Shown: piece after piece, positions 1-11,136 of the stretch
How positions within the stretch are numbered: position 1 is the first letter of the stretch
How the letters are laid out: each line of letters starts with the position of its first letter
Assembly (NCBI GenBank): GCA_011033025.1
Contig: WFMF01000034.1
Location: 682,001 to 746,000, forward strand
Direction of reading: 5' to 3'
From: Beroe forskalii
Taxonomy: Eukaryota; Ctenophora; Nuda; Beroida; Beroidae
DNA: 64,000 nucleotides
Program-made: the position numbers and the translations under genes
The notes under the pieces: generated by a model
Told to the model about the DNA's origin: nothing
The model's database searches: none
What the model saw: only the letters and a program-made list of their open reading frames with translations

Positions 1-535
1 CTCAGTAACGTCGTTAAGAAACACCATAGCGACACAGTAACACCGATACGACACAGTAACAGAAACACCGTTACGACCCAGTGTCACCATTACGGCAAAG
101 TAACACCGCAACGACACAGTATAATGTTGTTCCCCATCAAAAGCGCTGTTACACTGTTACCGGAAGTGCGGTCTCGGTGCGCGTAACAATGCGGGTTTAA
201 GAATGCACCAACGGGTCTTAAAAGTAAAACTAAAATGGCGTTTTCTGTCGTAACGGTGTTAGTGTGTTGCACCGGTGTTACTGTGTAGTATCAATGTTAC
301 CGAGTCGTTTCGACGTGACTTAGTCGTTCTTGTAACGACATAACTGTGTCGTTACGGTGTTACTGTGTCGTAAATACGGTGTTACTGTGTCGTAACGGTG
401 TTACTGTGACACTGTGTCGTAACGTTGTCACTGTGTCGTAACGGTGTTACTGTGTCATAACGGTGTTAGTGTAACGGTTTCACTGTTTCGTAGCGGTGTT
501 ACCGTGTCGTAATGGTGTTTCTGTGTCGAAGACTC
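1..535. repeat. Inverted ~20-bp minisatellite
   Basis: Degenerate units related to CGACACAGTAACACCGTTA run through 1-125. The reverse complement (TAACGGTGTTACTGTGTCG) runs through 244-530, so the two arrays face each other around a short non-repetitive loop. No coding sequence is supported here; the short minus-strand ORF at 90-272 reads through the array and loop. Confidence 0.8.
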
Positions 536-1180
536 CGAAGACCAATATTTTTGCGTCCAATATTGCCTTGAAATGTTCCACCAGCGCTCGAAGATGATTT
601 TACAATTTATTTGTAAGACAGATTCGTTTGCAATTCCGATTTTTGTGATGATTGATGGGATAGTTTTCCGTGATAATTTGCGTAATTATGGAATTGCGAG
701 AAAGGTTATATGACCTCTAACCCCCGACTTTTTATTCCCCCCCTCCTTTTTACCGTTAGGGTAGAGAAAACAGGACATAGGTGCGACCTACTTCCCCCTG
801 CTTGCATTTTATCTGTACTGTATTTTAAGGGGGATAAAAGGGCGCACTACCACAATAGACGGCGACTTTTTACCCTCTATGAGCTCGGTAGCAAGCAGCA
901 AATAAAAAGACGTAGATAGCAGCGGAACTACGACCTTTCATCCCCATTCATGCTTCGAATGGGGATAAAAAGTCGAACCTAGCCATAGAACTGCAAACTT
1001 TTTTCCCCTGGATCACATTCCGCAGCAGCCTCGCTGGAGGTATGGTGTGAGATATCGAGGATCCTATCCCTTGCTCCTGCTCATGCAGCTGGAAGTTTTT
1101 CTCATGATTGGGGAGGAGGGGCGTTCCTTTCACATACAGTGTAAGCGGTTGGATGACCACATGTGTAAGCGGTTGGATCA
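536..1180. other. Intergenic, no gene seen
   Basis: Only short unsupported ORFs. The motif GGGGATAAAA and its complement recur between 825 and 970, hinting at a decayed repeat. Nothing else is recognisable. Confidence 0.4.
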
Positions 1181-1182
1181 GT

Positions 1183-1285
1183 GCTGATTGATCGCCGATC
1201 GGCGCTGATCAGCGCTGGCCGCCGATGACCGCCGATGAAATTTTAAATATTTTCCATCGGCGCTTATCGGCGTCGATTGCAAGGT
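1183..1285. repeat. GATCAGCGC palindromic dispersed repeat, copy 1
   Basis: A cluster of overlapping palindromes built on GCCGATCGGCGCTGATCAGC. The same word family recurs at about 22965-23045 and 52585-52845, so it is a dispersed short repeat family, not a unique site. Confidence 0.6.
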
Positions 1286-1556
1286 GCGCATCTGCCCTCA
1301 ATTCTTGGTAAGGAGCCAAACGACCGAAACGTTGGAGCAGAAACTCCGAAAGTCCAATCTGCACCTTTTCTGGATCAGTTCTGATTGAAACTTTTCGATG
1401 TGTTGTGAATTGCATGGCCGAAGTTTGCGATTGAGCTATGTATTAGCAGGTTCATGTGAAATGTGAACTGGCGAAAAACTGAAGCTAACTTTTCTGGAAC
1501 AAGTTAAATTTTATATTCATTGTACAATATCACATGATCAGGTGAATCTTCAAAGT

Positions 1557-2565
1557 TTAGAGATCACCGTACTCGAAAGTCCAGCCCTGCTTCGTGTCAT
1601 CATCCCCAATCATTTCCAGCACTCCACTGTTGATAGCCAGGTACTGACTTCGTCCTGCAGCATCTGTGTTAGTGAGGGAACAGTCCAGGGGATTCCAAAC
1701 ATTCGTCGTGTTGGAGTGGTTGATTGGGTAGAACTTCCCATCAGGACCCAAAGACCTGCCTCCTGCATCGTTCATTATTTGTCGTGTCTGCCACATGAAT
1801 CGGATTGTCTTGTCCTGAATATTATGCTCGGGTCCAAACGAATACCCGTTGTTTTTCTTTGTGCTCGACATGGGAAGACCAGTTTCTTCTGATATGAGAT
1901 TCCATCTTCTTGAGATTCCAAGGTTAAAGCGCTGCGAGGGTGATGTCTTATTCATATCAGCAGTAGTGACCTTTGCAAGATTTACCCAGACTTTCTTTTT
2001 GAGGCGTATATTCTCGTATGAAATGTCAACTGATTTGCCAGATTCTGCATTGTGGATGTTGCAGTGAGTTAGATGCCAGTGGTCGTTTGTAATATTTAAT
2101 TTGTATTCAAAGTTCAAAGCAATGTCCCTAATGGTACCCGTGACTGGTTGCAGAGTGTTTTTCACCATGTGGTATTCTGGATGATCAAATGAGATGAATC
2201 TTCCGTAGCTGGTGTAAAATGGTGCTGCTTTTGTCTTTTCCACTGTGGTCAAGTTAAGCTGGCTGTCATTATTTTCTATTCCAATGTATTGACCAGAGGC
2301 TTCATGCTTTAGATATATAACCATTTGAGTCTTCTTAAATGCTTTCTGAGGACCGGTGGATTCTGCTCCAAAATCAGCAATTAGTTCATATTTCCCGGTG
2401 GGCGAATGTACAACCCCTTTGCAGGCTGAACCAATGAAAGCACATTTATTCTTTGAAGTTCCCCAATTCTTCGTATCATTCCTTTCTATTCCATAAATAA
2501 CTTTGTCAACGAAAGTCAATTCACCCTCATCAACTCCAGGTAGCTCAGTGAAATAAGCGTTAGCC
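1557..2565 (-). CDS. Probable C-terminal exon, beta-trefoil/fascin-like extracellular domain
   Basis: An open frame of about 336 codons runs from a candidate splice acceptor (ACGACAG|GGC, exon side at 2565) to a stop at 1557. Segments such as VIYLKHEASGQYIGIENN and SQYLAINSGVLEM look like the strand-turn-strand units of beta-trefoil or fascin-like folds, with several N-x-S/T sites suiting a secreted protein. No catalytic motif is seen. Upstream on the same strand lies the papain-like exon at 5631-6431; a 3-kb repeat element separates them, and splicing 5631 to 2565 keeps this frame open. The track frame continues into the element, so its apparent Met start is not trusted. Alternative: an independent gene whose first exon is not visible. 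The ORF is convincing, the fold tentative, the link to the protease inferred. Confidence 0.5.
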
Positions 2566-2859
2566 CTGTCGTAATCATGGGGGGATTGTAGCCCAAAAAA
2601 AACCAAGCCCTACCCTATTTTTCGATTCTTGGGCTAGGTTTTTTTTGGTTTTTTGGTTTTTTAGGTTTTTTGGGTTACATTTTGGTCATTTCTGGGGCTT
2701 TTCCAATGAATTTTGACATAAAATCTGTTGTTTTTGAACATAATTTTCACAGTCAGTGGCTTTTAAAGTTTATTTAGTGAATAGAAACGGCTATTTTCAC
2801 ATTTTCAGAGCTTGAAGGGCTTAGGTATCACCTAACAGTAAAATGCACAAAATTGCCTG

Positions 2860-4640
2860 ACTAAATGGTGTCTCTTGCTGACTTACTGGTGACTCTTGCC
2901 TCAGTGACTGGTGAACCATGCCAGACCCAGCTTGTAACTTTTGCCTAACTCACTGGTGACTATGACCTGATCCAATGGGACCTCAAACCTGAGCGGCTGT
3001 GACTCCTGGCTGACACGCTGAGTGCTGTCCAGCTTTGCAACTCTTGCCTAATTCACTGTTGATCTGACCTGACCAACTAGGGCCTCTTTCTCTCTAGCCT
3101 GACTAAATTATGACTTTTGCCTGACCTATTGGCTTTTTGGTGACCTTTACCCGTTCCAGATGGCGATTCTTGCATGACCAAATTGTGACCCAAATTGTGA
3201 CCCAAATTGTGACCCAAATTGTGACCAAGTTAGGCCTTTTGCCTGAATTCCTCAATGACTGGTGACTCCCCATTACCTGATCTCCTGGCGCCTCCTACTT
3301 GACCTACTAGCGTCTCTCATCTGGCCTACTGACAACCTTAGCTGACCTAATAAGGAAGTAAGGAACCTTATCTGGCCTACTGGCGACTCTTACCTGGCCT
3401 AGTGACGCTTCTTATCTGACCTACTGACTAATCTTCTCTGACCTACTTGCGAATCTTACCTGACCTACTTTAATACTTTCGACCATTGCCTGACCATAGG
3501 TGACAGCAGACACTTACCTGTGACCCAGCTGGTACTTCTTGCCTGATCCACTCTAGTATCAGTAAAACTTAAATTCAAAGCTCAAATAGATATAACTGTT
3601 TTAGCCATTGGCGTCTCTTGATCCTACCTGACCTACTAACGTCTTCTGATCCTACCTGACCTACTAGTCTACTAGCTTCTCCTGATCCTACCTTACCTAT
3701 TGGCATGTCCTGATCCTACCTTACCTACTGGCGTCTCCAGTACCTACCTGACCTATGACTGGCGTCTCCTGATCCTACCTGACCTACATCTGGCGTCTCC
3801 TGATCCTACCTGAGCATCGTGATCCTACCTGACCCTAATGGCATCTTCCTTAACTAGTACCTACTGGTGTCTGTCCTACTTGATCTTACCTGACCTATAA
3901 CTGGCGTCCAATTCCTGACCTATCCTGGTGTCCTGACCTATAGCTCGGCATCTTCTGACCCTACCTTTAACTACCTACCCACTGTGTCTGCTATCCACTG
4001 ATCTACTGGCATCTGGACTACCTGACCTATAACTGGCGTCTCCTGATCCTACCTGACCTATAGCTCGTGTCTCCTGATCCTACCTGACTTACTGTGCACT
4101 GATGCTCCTGATCCTACCAGACCTACTGGCGTCTTTCTGATCCTTCCTGACCTACTGGTGTCTCCCCAGTCCTACCTGACCTACTGGCATCTGGACTTAT
4201 CCTATCTGAGACCCATTGGAGACTGGCGTCTCCTGATCCTACCTGACCTATAGCTCGTGTCTCCTTATCCTACCTGACTTACTGTGCACTGATGTCTCCT
4301 GATCCTACCAGACCTACTGGCGTCTTCTGATCCTACCTGACCTACCAGATGCTCTGATCCTACCGACCTACTGGCATCTGGACTGATCCTATCTGACCCA
4401 TTGGAGACTGGCGTCTCTCTGATCCTACCTAGAGCCTCTAATCTCTACCTTACGTACTGGTTTCCTGATCCCACCTTACCTATCACTCTGATCTACCGAC
4501 CAATTTGTCTCATGATCCCGTCTGACCTACGCTGGCTCCGTCCTACCAATTGATCCGACCTAATGGCATCTTCATCTACCTCCCACTGGGCTGCTATCTC
4601 GATCTACCTATCCGGTTCCCACCTGAAACGTCTCCTGATC
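2860..4640. repeat. Degenerate CTGATCCTACCTGACCTACTGG minisatellite
   Basis: Variable units of about 25-30 bp built on TGATCCTACCTGACCTACTG followed by GCGTCTCC. The best copies lie between 3600 and 4400, with more diverged ones (TGACTGGTGACTCTTGCCTG) toward 2880. It fills most of the inserted element and has no long ORF. Confidence 0.75.
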
Positions 4641-5520
4641 CTCCTTTTAAAGCGGTATGGTTTACCCACTGCTGATCTTAGGATCAAACCCCCTTTGGGG
4701 TTTTGACGTGAATTCGGCCGGGCCCCCTTTCATGAACCAAATGCCCCGGCATCCTTTTTTAGCTCCCCTTCTCCATGTTTTTCCTTTGCTTACGGACAGT
4801 GGAACGTTTCTAACAAGTCGACCCCCAAAGGCTGGTGGCCGCCCCTTTTCCCCACAGATACGACCTCTAAAAAATATGCTGAGCAAATTTTTAGTGAAGC
4901 CTTTATCTCATCATTGCTTGGTGCTTTAAAACTGGTCTTCTGGTGATCTTGTTGGGGCCTTTGTAAATCATAATTTAAGCAAGAATGCTAAATTGCTCTC
5001 AACTGGCCGACCTTCATCTGGCGACCTTCACCTGGTGCCTTGTTGGTCCTTTCTTGCCCCTTGTGACTCCCAGCTGACTCCCTGCAACATTCTCTGGCCC
5101 TCTGGTGACACTAGTCTGACCTCCTCATGAAACATCTCGCCCTGAGATGCGATGTAACACTTGGTGAATCCTTCGTCATCCGGCCCTGGTGAGACGACCT
5201 TTGAAGGACCCTAGGGTCTTGAATAACCCCTACGTGTTGGCGGTGGCCAGAGCGCTCTTGTTTAGACCAGTATGGCCTGATTCGACACCTTTTGACCCTT
5301 TACTGTTCCTCTCTAATCACTGTTGGACCAAGGTCCCGTGCTATCTCATGATTTTCCGTTGTACCTTATCAAAAAGCACTGAGGGCTCTTAAAATGCTTC
5401 TCAAATGCTAATAAAAGAATAAAGTCCTTAAAATAGTGATTTAAGCCATCTGTAATTATTGAAAACTATTGAGTATCAATAAGAATATGTAAATAACACA
5501 AATAACACATTGGTGGAAAT
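4641..5520. other. Non-coding right part of the inserted element
   Basis: Between the minisatellite and the right terminal repeat there are only short overlapping ORFs on both strands. None has a recognisable domain or splice context. Confidence 0.35.
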
Positions 5521-5630
5521 GTCCAAAAGTTCAAAAACCCAAAAAAACCTAAAAAAAACCAAAAATAAAAAACCAAAAAACCAAGCCCTGCCCCAATCTT
5601 GGGTTTTTAGTTTAAAATCCCCAATCATAC

Positions 5631-6431
5631 CTGCATGGGTTGGAAATCCTTCCCCAAACAGAGTCCCTGGGATCTTTGTCGGCTTTTTTTTTCGTAGTTT
5701 CTGGACGATATGAAGGAGTTTGGTGTACCCCACGATGGAGTTGACATATCCTGTCTCCACCTTTCCCCTGGAAGTCTATTGCCGTTATTGTAGCAGGTAT
5801 TTATAGCCCCCCTCTGGAGTGCCATCAGTGCTAATTCTTCTGTCTTAGCTCCCCTGCTCCCAACCACCACAACGAACTGGTCTAGGAGTACGTTATAGTA
5901 GTCTGTAGGATGCCGGCTTCCACATTCCTCATAGCAGAATTCTGGGTTCTTAACGCCATCTCGGTACATACATCCTCTTTTAACATACGGACTCTCCTGC
6001 TCTGAAACAATGAAACCTGTTCTCCTGGCGTAGGAGTTCATGTTCATGGGCTGTCCTCCACCACATACAGTCTTCCTACAGTTCATAAAGTCCTGTATCG
6101 AGTAAGGGATGTAGTTCTCAGACAGAATAGCCACCCGTGATTCTAATTGCTGGACACCTGCCACAGATGCACATGAACCACACGTTGAACCTTGGTTAAT
6201 TGGGTCATGGAGCCAGCCTGATTGCCGCCAATCCAACTCTGTAGGAAGATCAGAGATATCAGTCCCAACTTCTGTATCTTCCTCATAGGCATCATCGGCA
6301 TCAGCAGGTAGTATATCTGAGACATCCTCTTCCTCAAACGACAGTTCCATTCCATCAATGTCCTCATCGTAAGCTGCATTCTGAACAACGGTAAGAGCCC
6401 ACGAGACCACGATAAGGGATATAACTCGCAT
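5631..6431 (-). CDS. Papain-like (C1A) cysteine protease, first exon, frame disturbed
   Basis: Starts at ATG 6431 with a hydrophobic signal peptide (MRVISLIVVSWALTVVQ), then a short very acidic stretch in place of the usual I29 propeptide, then a C1 core. LDWR is followed by INQGSTCGSCASVAG, where the second Cys of CGSC is the expected nucleophile but the usual next Trp is Ala. A Gln-x-Gly before it suits the oxyanion site. Next come YSIQDFMNC and CGGGQP, as in LSxQxLxxC...GCxGG. Past about 5803 the family-like text moves between frames: GAIPATITAIDF in one, GYVNSIVGYTK in another, each a one-base shift away. So there are small indels (assembly errors or pseudogene decay), or the catalytic His and Asn regions are missing. 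A donor, GCAG|GTATGA, lies at 5631/5630. The frame open there (5803-5631) joins the trefoil-like exon. Confidence 0.65.
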
Positions 6432-6514
6432 TATGTGGAATTAAGAATTATATTTTCTTCGACTGACTTAAAACGTTGGCTACCTGTAGAAATGAAGTAT
6501 TTGTAAATAGCATC

Positions 6515-6523
6515 GTATTTATA
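6515..6523 (-). promoter_or_regulatory. Candidate TATA box of the protease gene
   Basis: TATAAATAC on the minus strand lies about 85 bp upstream of the ATG at 6431, a reasonable spacing for a short 5' UTR. No initiator was checked. Confidence 0.45.
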
Positions 6524-6539
6524 TGAATAACTTTGAGAA

Positions 6540-7340
6540 CAAGCCAGATGGTTAAACAGTTGAAATCTTATATATAACCAGGAAGTCCGTTGGGCCTTCT
6601 AGGTCACAGGACACCCGACCCATTCAATGCTGGCTACAGAGTACCACAATGCTAACATATAATTGCCCTAACCAGGACCCTGGTTTCTTAAACCAGTATT
6701 TTTAAAATTCATGGATCACAACGCAGATTTCATGAATATTGAATTATAGAAATTAATGACAAAAACAATTGTTAGTAAAACGTATGAAATTGGAACATGA
6801 TCAAGTGCGTTTTAAAGTTTGGAAGTCAAATGTGATATCTAACACTAAGTCATTGATGAAATTTTTGTTATTGGGGGTGGGGGTGCAACGTAACGAAATT
6901 GCGAAATATTCACGTAGGCTTTGAAAATAAATGAAAGAATTTTACGATTGCATAATTTTACCTCAAGCAAACAGTTGGTTATTTAGAAGAACTCAAGAAC
7001 AGTTTTTTTCCAATCAAAAGTTCAGATTCGAAGAATGGATGGGCAAGAAATTTGAATCCAAGCTCATTGAAATAAAAATTGTTCGCATTTTTATTCGTTT
7101 ATAACCCACTTCTAACTTAAGTAAATACGAATTTTAAGCGTTATGAAAGTATGAATGTGGGTGAGACCGGAATCGTGAAGACCTGGGAAATAGAAATTAT
7201 TAACTGGTTTGCAGATCACCATCGACTGTTTTTAAAGTCTTAACACAATGCGCGAATTAGTTGGTGCTGTCATAATGTTCCTTTTACCGCAAATGAGCTG
7301 TCAAAACATCAAATAATCCATTGTTGGAATTGACACCGTG
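6540..7340. other. Intergenic, no gene seen
   Basis: AT-rich sequence between the protease promoter and the next repeat, with no ORF above 60 codons and no recognisable RNA gene. Confidence 0.4.
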
Positions 7341-7344
7341 TCTT

Positions 7345-7532
7345 ATCCCTTTGTCCATGCCATTACATGTGATAGGAGCCCGTGCAAGGTGTTATCAAAG
7401 CAATACGTGACCAATACCTCGAAAATTAACAATACTCCCATTGGGAGTATTGTTAATTTTACAAGTGTGGGTCACGTATTGCTTTGATAACACCTTACAC
7501 GAGCTCCTATCACAATTGTGCTGCAATGACAA
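7345..7532. mobile_element. Palindromic MITE-like hairpin
   Basis: Two arms of about 70-90 bp are inverted copies, e.g. GGTGTTATCAAAGCAATACG on the left against CGTATTGCTTTGATAACACC on the right. They meet at a central AATACTCCCATTGGGAGTATT. The outer arm ends (CTTTGTCCATGCCAT against the complement of ATTGCAGCACAATTG) are more diverged. No ORF; no target duplication identified. Confidence 0.75.
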
Positions 7533-7693
7533 GGATTAACCCACTATCTGAACATAGTGAAGGTGATCGGTGAGACGTCTTAATATTGGGAGTTGTTCCA
7601 CTTAGGGGGGACCCCTCAAAGAAATAACATGGGAAACATGCCAGTTTTCAAAAAATCTTCTGGGGGCAACCCCCCACTTTTGGTAGATGTAAA

Positions 7694-7845
7694 AAAAAGT
7701 ATACCAATAACCCCTTGCTGACTCCCTAATGACCCCCACTGGGGGTCCCCCAGGAAGTAGTCAGTTGGGGTTCGAAAGGGTCATTTATAGGGGTTCACCA
7801 AGGAGTCAGCTGGGAGTCAGCAGGGAGTCATTGGTATACTTTACT
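7694..7845. repeat. Short inverted repeat, AAGTATACCAAT ends
   Basis: AAGTATACCAAT at the left is matched by ATTGGTATACTT at the right, with arms that also share TGACTCCCT and AGGGAGTCA. It looks like a second small foldback element in the presumed intron ahead of the holocytochrome c synthase exon. Confidence 0.55.
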
Positions 7846-7935
7846 ACGACCTCACCTTTCCCTACATCCCTCACTTACAGATGTGCTTCACCTTGCATCC
7901 CTAAGATCCATGTCCCTTATCAGAGTATCAGATGT

Positions 7936-8175
7936 ACTTTCACCTTGCTATACAATGTATAGCAAGGTGAAGTATACAATGTATAACAAGGTGAAGTATA
8001 CAATGTATAGCAAGGTGAAGTATACAATGTATAGCAAGGTGAAGTATACAATGTATAGCAAGGTATACATAGTATACAATGTATAGCAAGGTATACACTA
8101 TACATAGTATACAATGTATAGCAAGGTATACAAGGTGAAGTATACAATGTATAGCAAGATATACAATGTATACAT
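7936..8175. repeat. ~22-bp minisatellite (GTATACAATGTATAGCAAGGTGAA)
   Basis: About ten head-to-tail variants of TATACAATGTATAGCAAGGTGAAG, ending just before the splice acceptor of the next exon. The ORFs read through it on both strands (CYTLYTSPCYTLY and similar) are products of the repeat, not proteins. Confidence 0.85.
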
Positions 8176-8182
8176 CCCTCAG

Positions 8183-8350
8183 ATCCTGCTGTGGGAATCT
8201 TTCTACGAGGAGGAGTGTGGGAACCCCCAGCTGGTGAAGTTCGCAGGGAAGCCCAAGGAGCTCTCGCCCCGGGCTCGCTTTAGGACCTGGATCGGATACG
8301 ATGCTCCCTTTGACAGACACGACTGGGTCGTCGACCGCTGCGGCACGCCC
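8183..8350 (+). CDS. HCCS: Holocytochrome c-type synthase (cytochrome c heme lyase), one internal exon
   Basis: This 168-bp exon is bounded by an acceptor (CATCCCTCAG|ATC) and a strong donor (GCCC|GTGAGT), both phase 0. The 56 residues include NPQLVKFAGKPKELSPRAR and FDRHDWVVDRCGT, which match the highly conserved C-terminal part of holocytochrome c synthase, the mitochondrial intermembrane-space enzyme that attaches heme to cytochrome c (family knowledge). The next family segment (roughly VRYVIDYY) should start the following exon; I did not find it downstream. I also see no earlier exons upstream, so only one exon is supported. It is visibly more GC-rich than its surroundings, as expected for a conserved exon in repeat-rich introns. 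Confidence 0.85.
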
Positions 8351-8356
8351 GTGAGT

Positions 8357-11130
8357 CCCATTGAAGATGATTTGTTTTGAACCACTCGATATGTAATAAA
8401 CAAATCAAACTAAAAACTTGCTTACAACAAAAACGAATTGTTTATCAGTTATCTTAAGTATATCATGGTGAAAAACTGTAATTGCCAAGTTCCACAGCAT
8501 AAATAACCACAACGAGCTGACTTTTTAATGCAAAGTACTTTCAAATCATCATCACTGCAAAATTCATTAAGTAACCTATTGAAAATTAACGATTAGCATG
8601 TAAATTTCAAAACCTTATTATATACCATGGCTACATAACAGTATTACACACGCAATATTCGATCTTATCAAGGCATGACTTAGAATTCGGATACTAGCTA
8701 TTCAAGTAAGTTTACGAGTGGTGCTAAAAGTTCACGAGTGGTGCTTAAAGTTTTCATGATAATTGTCCCGAAGATGATAGGGCGAAAGTCTGAATTTAAA
8801 AAACTGAGTAAAAGTCTGATAAAGTCTGAATTATTGTGCCTAACAACAACAGTCATTCTCTGAGATGTTCCTTGTTCTCCTTTACTACACTCCTGTTCTG
8901 CAGCTGCTTTAGTACCGGGTGTTATGGTTTGTCTTTTTGGGGGCGCTGGAGATGCTAGTATTCTTGCCTGCAATATTGTAAATTTTTGATGATTCTCAGA
9001 TTTGTCTGATAAGAAGAAAACTATATGAGATTTATTTAAGAGAAAGAAAAACTATTGAGACTTTTTTAATTTTCGGTTGAGTCTGCGCCATCTTCAAAAG
9101 AATAACCTTACCGGGTGTTCAGTTTACTGCTGGCAGCAGTATAGATGCAGCTCTGTGGCTTGATTATCTGAAGGATCAGCCACCTCCCTTACTCCTTGAG
9201 TGTTGTGTAGGACTCCAACTACTTGTTCCAATCCAGTAGTTCGCACCCTACGAATTACGAGTATTACTAGAAACATACTGAAACCGTCACTGAACTGCGA
9301 TTAAATCTGTGTCAGGGCGAATAAAAAAACAGGTGAAAAGTCTAGAAATGACTCACTTTTGGGCGTGCAGGTTTCAGCAAGAAGTAGGTTGTTGTGTGAC
9401 CTGTCCCCAGCTAAGAGCAGATCTCAGCTCCTCTGAATTATCCGTGTCTCGTGGTCATCAAGCTACTCAGCATTTTGCTCCTTGCAAAGTGTTGGAATAC
9501 CTGTAGATGGAGAAAAGATATTGGATGATTATTTGCCAGGATTTAATGAAGTATTAAAGTTATGATAATGAGTCATTAAGTTGTCTACTGTGCACTGGAG
9601 TAGAGTTCTAGTTAACAATATTACACTGTCTGATGCTTGCTGTGGAACGCTGGACAGACATTACTTGCTAGCGGTATCACTAAGACGAGTTGAGAAGATT
9701 GGAATAGTGGAATATAGATACCTTAGGGGTGTCGCAATAGCTACTCTGTTGTTTTTTCTCTTCTGCTTAGTCTTCTTTCGGCCTTTTCGTCTTTACACCC
9801 CCTCCCTGAAGTATTTTCCTGCACTGAGACTCAAGAGACTCATTACTGTTATATATGGTCAATTGGTCACCTCGGAATCACAATCTTACAGTTTTGAAGC
9901 TGAACTGATTACCAGTTCTTCTTGTTGTTCCTAACTTTGAGCGACGATTGTGGGAGATAGAACCAAAAGATAGGCTTACCAAACTTTAAAAAATGGTTCA
10001 AAAATGGCTATCAAATCATGACTAGCTATCCCAGCTGAATTTTTTCTTTGATGATTTTGTGGAGTTCACCTAGGGGCCTTGTTGTTTAACACTTTTGTTA
10101 AGACTTTCCAACTGCGTACGGCGTGTTTATACTACACATAATACAGGTATGCAAAATCAAACGACTTATTCGATCTTTCTATTTAACTAGAAACACCAAA
10201 ATTTTAAGGTCCTAGGTGACCGGGAACATCCTGTCTTAGACCCTGTAATATATTGAAAAAATCATCGAAAAAACGGGATCAGCGTCACGCGTCATTTTAT
10301 AGCCATTTTGAACCATTTTTTTTAAGTTTCTGCTTTGGTTCTCCCACACTCCTAATCTAATAACACCGGTATTTGAATCAATATCATATTCCAAATAATC
10401 TATAAAAATTAGGAAATTAAGAATCCTTATTCTCAATTCCATCGTTATAGGTTTTAGGGTTTTATCATCGGCCTGATCTGCATAATCCAGTCTCAGGATT
10501 TTCACAATTAAACTCTGTAATGCACCGACTCACTTTTGTTAATTCGTAACTAACTCTGTCACTCACCTCGCCTGTCTGATTCACTTCGCAACAAAGTGGA
10601 CTGCCGGATTAGTATGTGGGCTACATTGGGATTATCTGATACGCTACACTGATATACGATATCTAAGTTAACTGAAAACTGTTAATTTATAATGTATTTA
10701 TAAGGAATTAAATAATTACATACTCTTTACTCCCTGGTCCCATGCTCACACCTCTACCCTCATCTCTTGTGCGCGATACCTACGTGTTAGAGTGGTGTCT
10801 CAACCTTTCCATGCGCGGCGTATCACGCCGCGCTTGACTTGTACTTTTTTGCTCGCATATGTACTTAATTTACCTATAATGCTTTAACTATAATGCTATT
10901 ATTTGGAGAACACATTATAGCACGTTTAACGAATAGAGAGTACATTTGCGCGCAACAAAGCATAACTCATGCGCGGCGTAATACGCCACCCCGCTTGAAA
11001 AGGACTATCCGGCCCAATGTCATGTCAGTTGCTCCACGAGATCGCCTGTCTTTGCACTTACTGAAAATATACCTGTCAAATGTCGGTTTATGCAAGTTGT
11101 GTTTCTCATGAACACAAACCCAGATTGCGA
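8357..11130. other. Largely non-coding; no supported gene
   Basis: Short ORFs only. The minus-strand ORF at 8698-8973 begins next to a passable acceptor (ATATTGCAG|GCAAG). It could in principle hold a last exon of the Cys-rich gene upstream, because a phase-1 join gives a short tail and a stop, but nothing independent supports this. Two copies of CATGCGCGGCGTA(A/T) lie near 10811 and 10969. Confidence 0.35.
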
Positions 11131-11136
11131 TCTCAC

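Larger units (their letters stand above)
2579..5622. mobile_element. 3.0-kb inverted-repeat element inserted in a gene
   Basis: The ends face each other as inverted repeats. The left end starts (GG)GGGGATTGTAGCCC and runs into GGTTTTTTGGTTTTTTAGG; the right end, read on the minus strand, starts GGGGATTTTAAACT and runs into the same GGTTTTTT motif. AATCAT occurs at 2573-2578 and 5623-5628, a plausible 6-bp target duplication. The interior has no transposase, only tandem repeats, so it is non-autonomous. Both ends lie inside what looks like one minus-strand gene. Superfamily unknown. Confidence 0.55.

Noticed and set aside
4705-4735. Vector or linker contamination (GAATTCGGCCGGGCCC)
   Set aside because: Only one short restriction-site-like string; the flanks match the surrounding repeat element and no vector backbone is present.
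8698-8973. Last exon of the Cys-rich secreted gene
   Set aside because: An acceptor-like site and phase-compatible frame exist, but the implied exon is short, low-complexity and over 2 kb away, with no independent support.
9581-9934. 117-codon ORF with a hydrophobic segment as a membrane protein
   Set aside because: No signal or family motif, no splice context, and the composition matches surrounding non-coding sequence.
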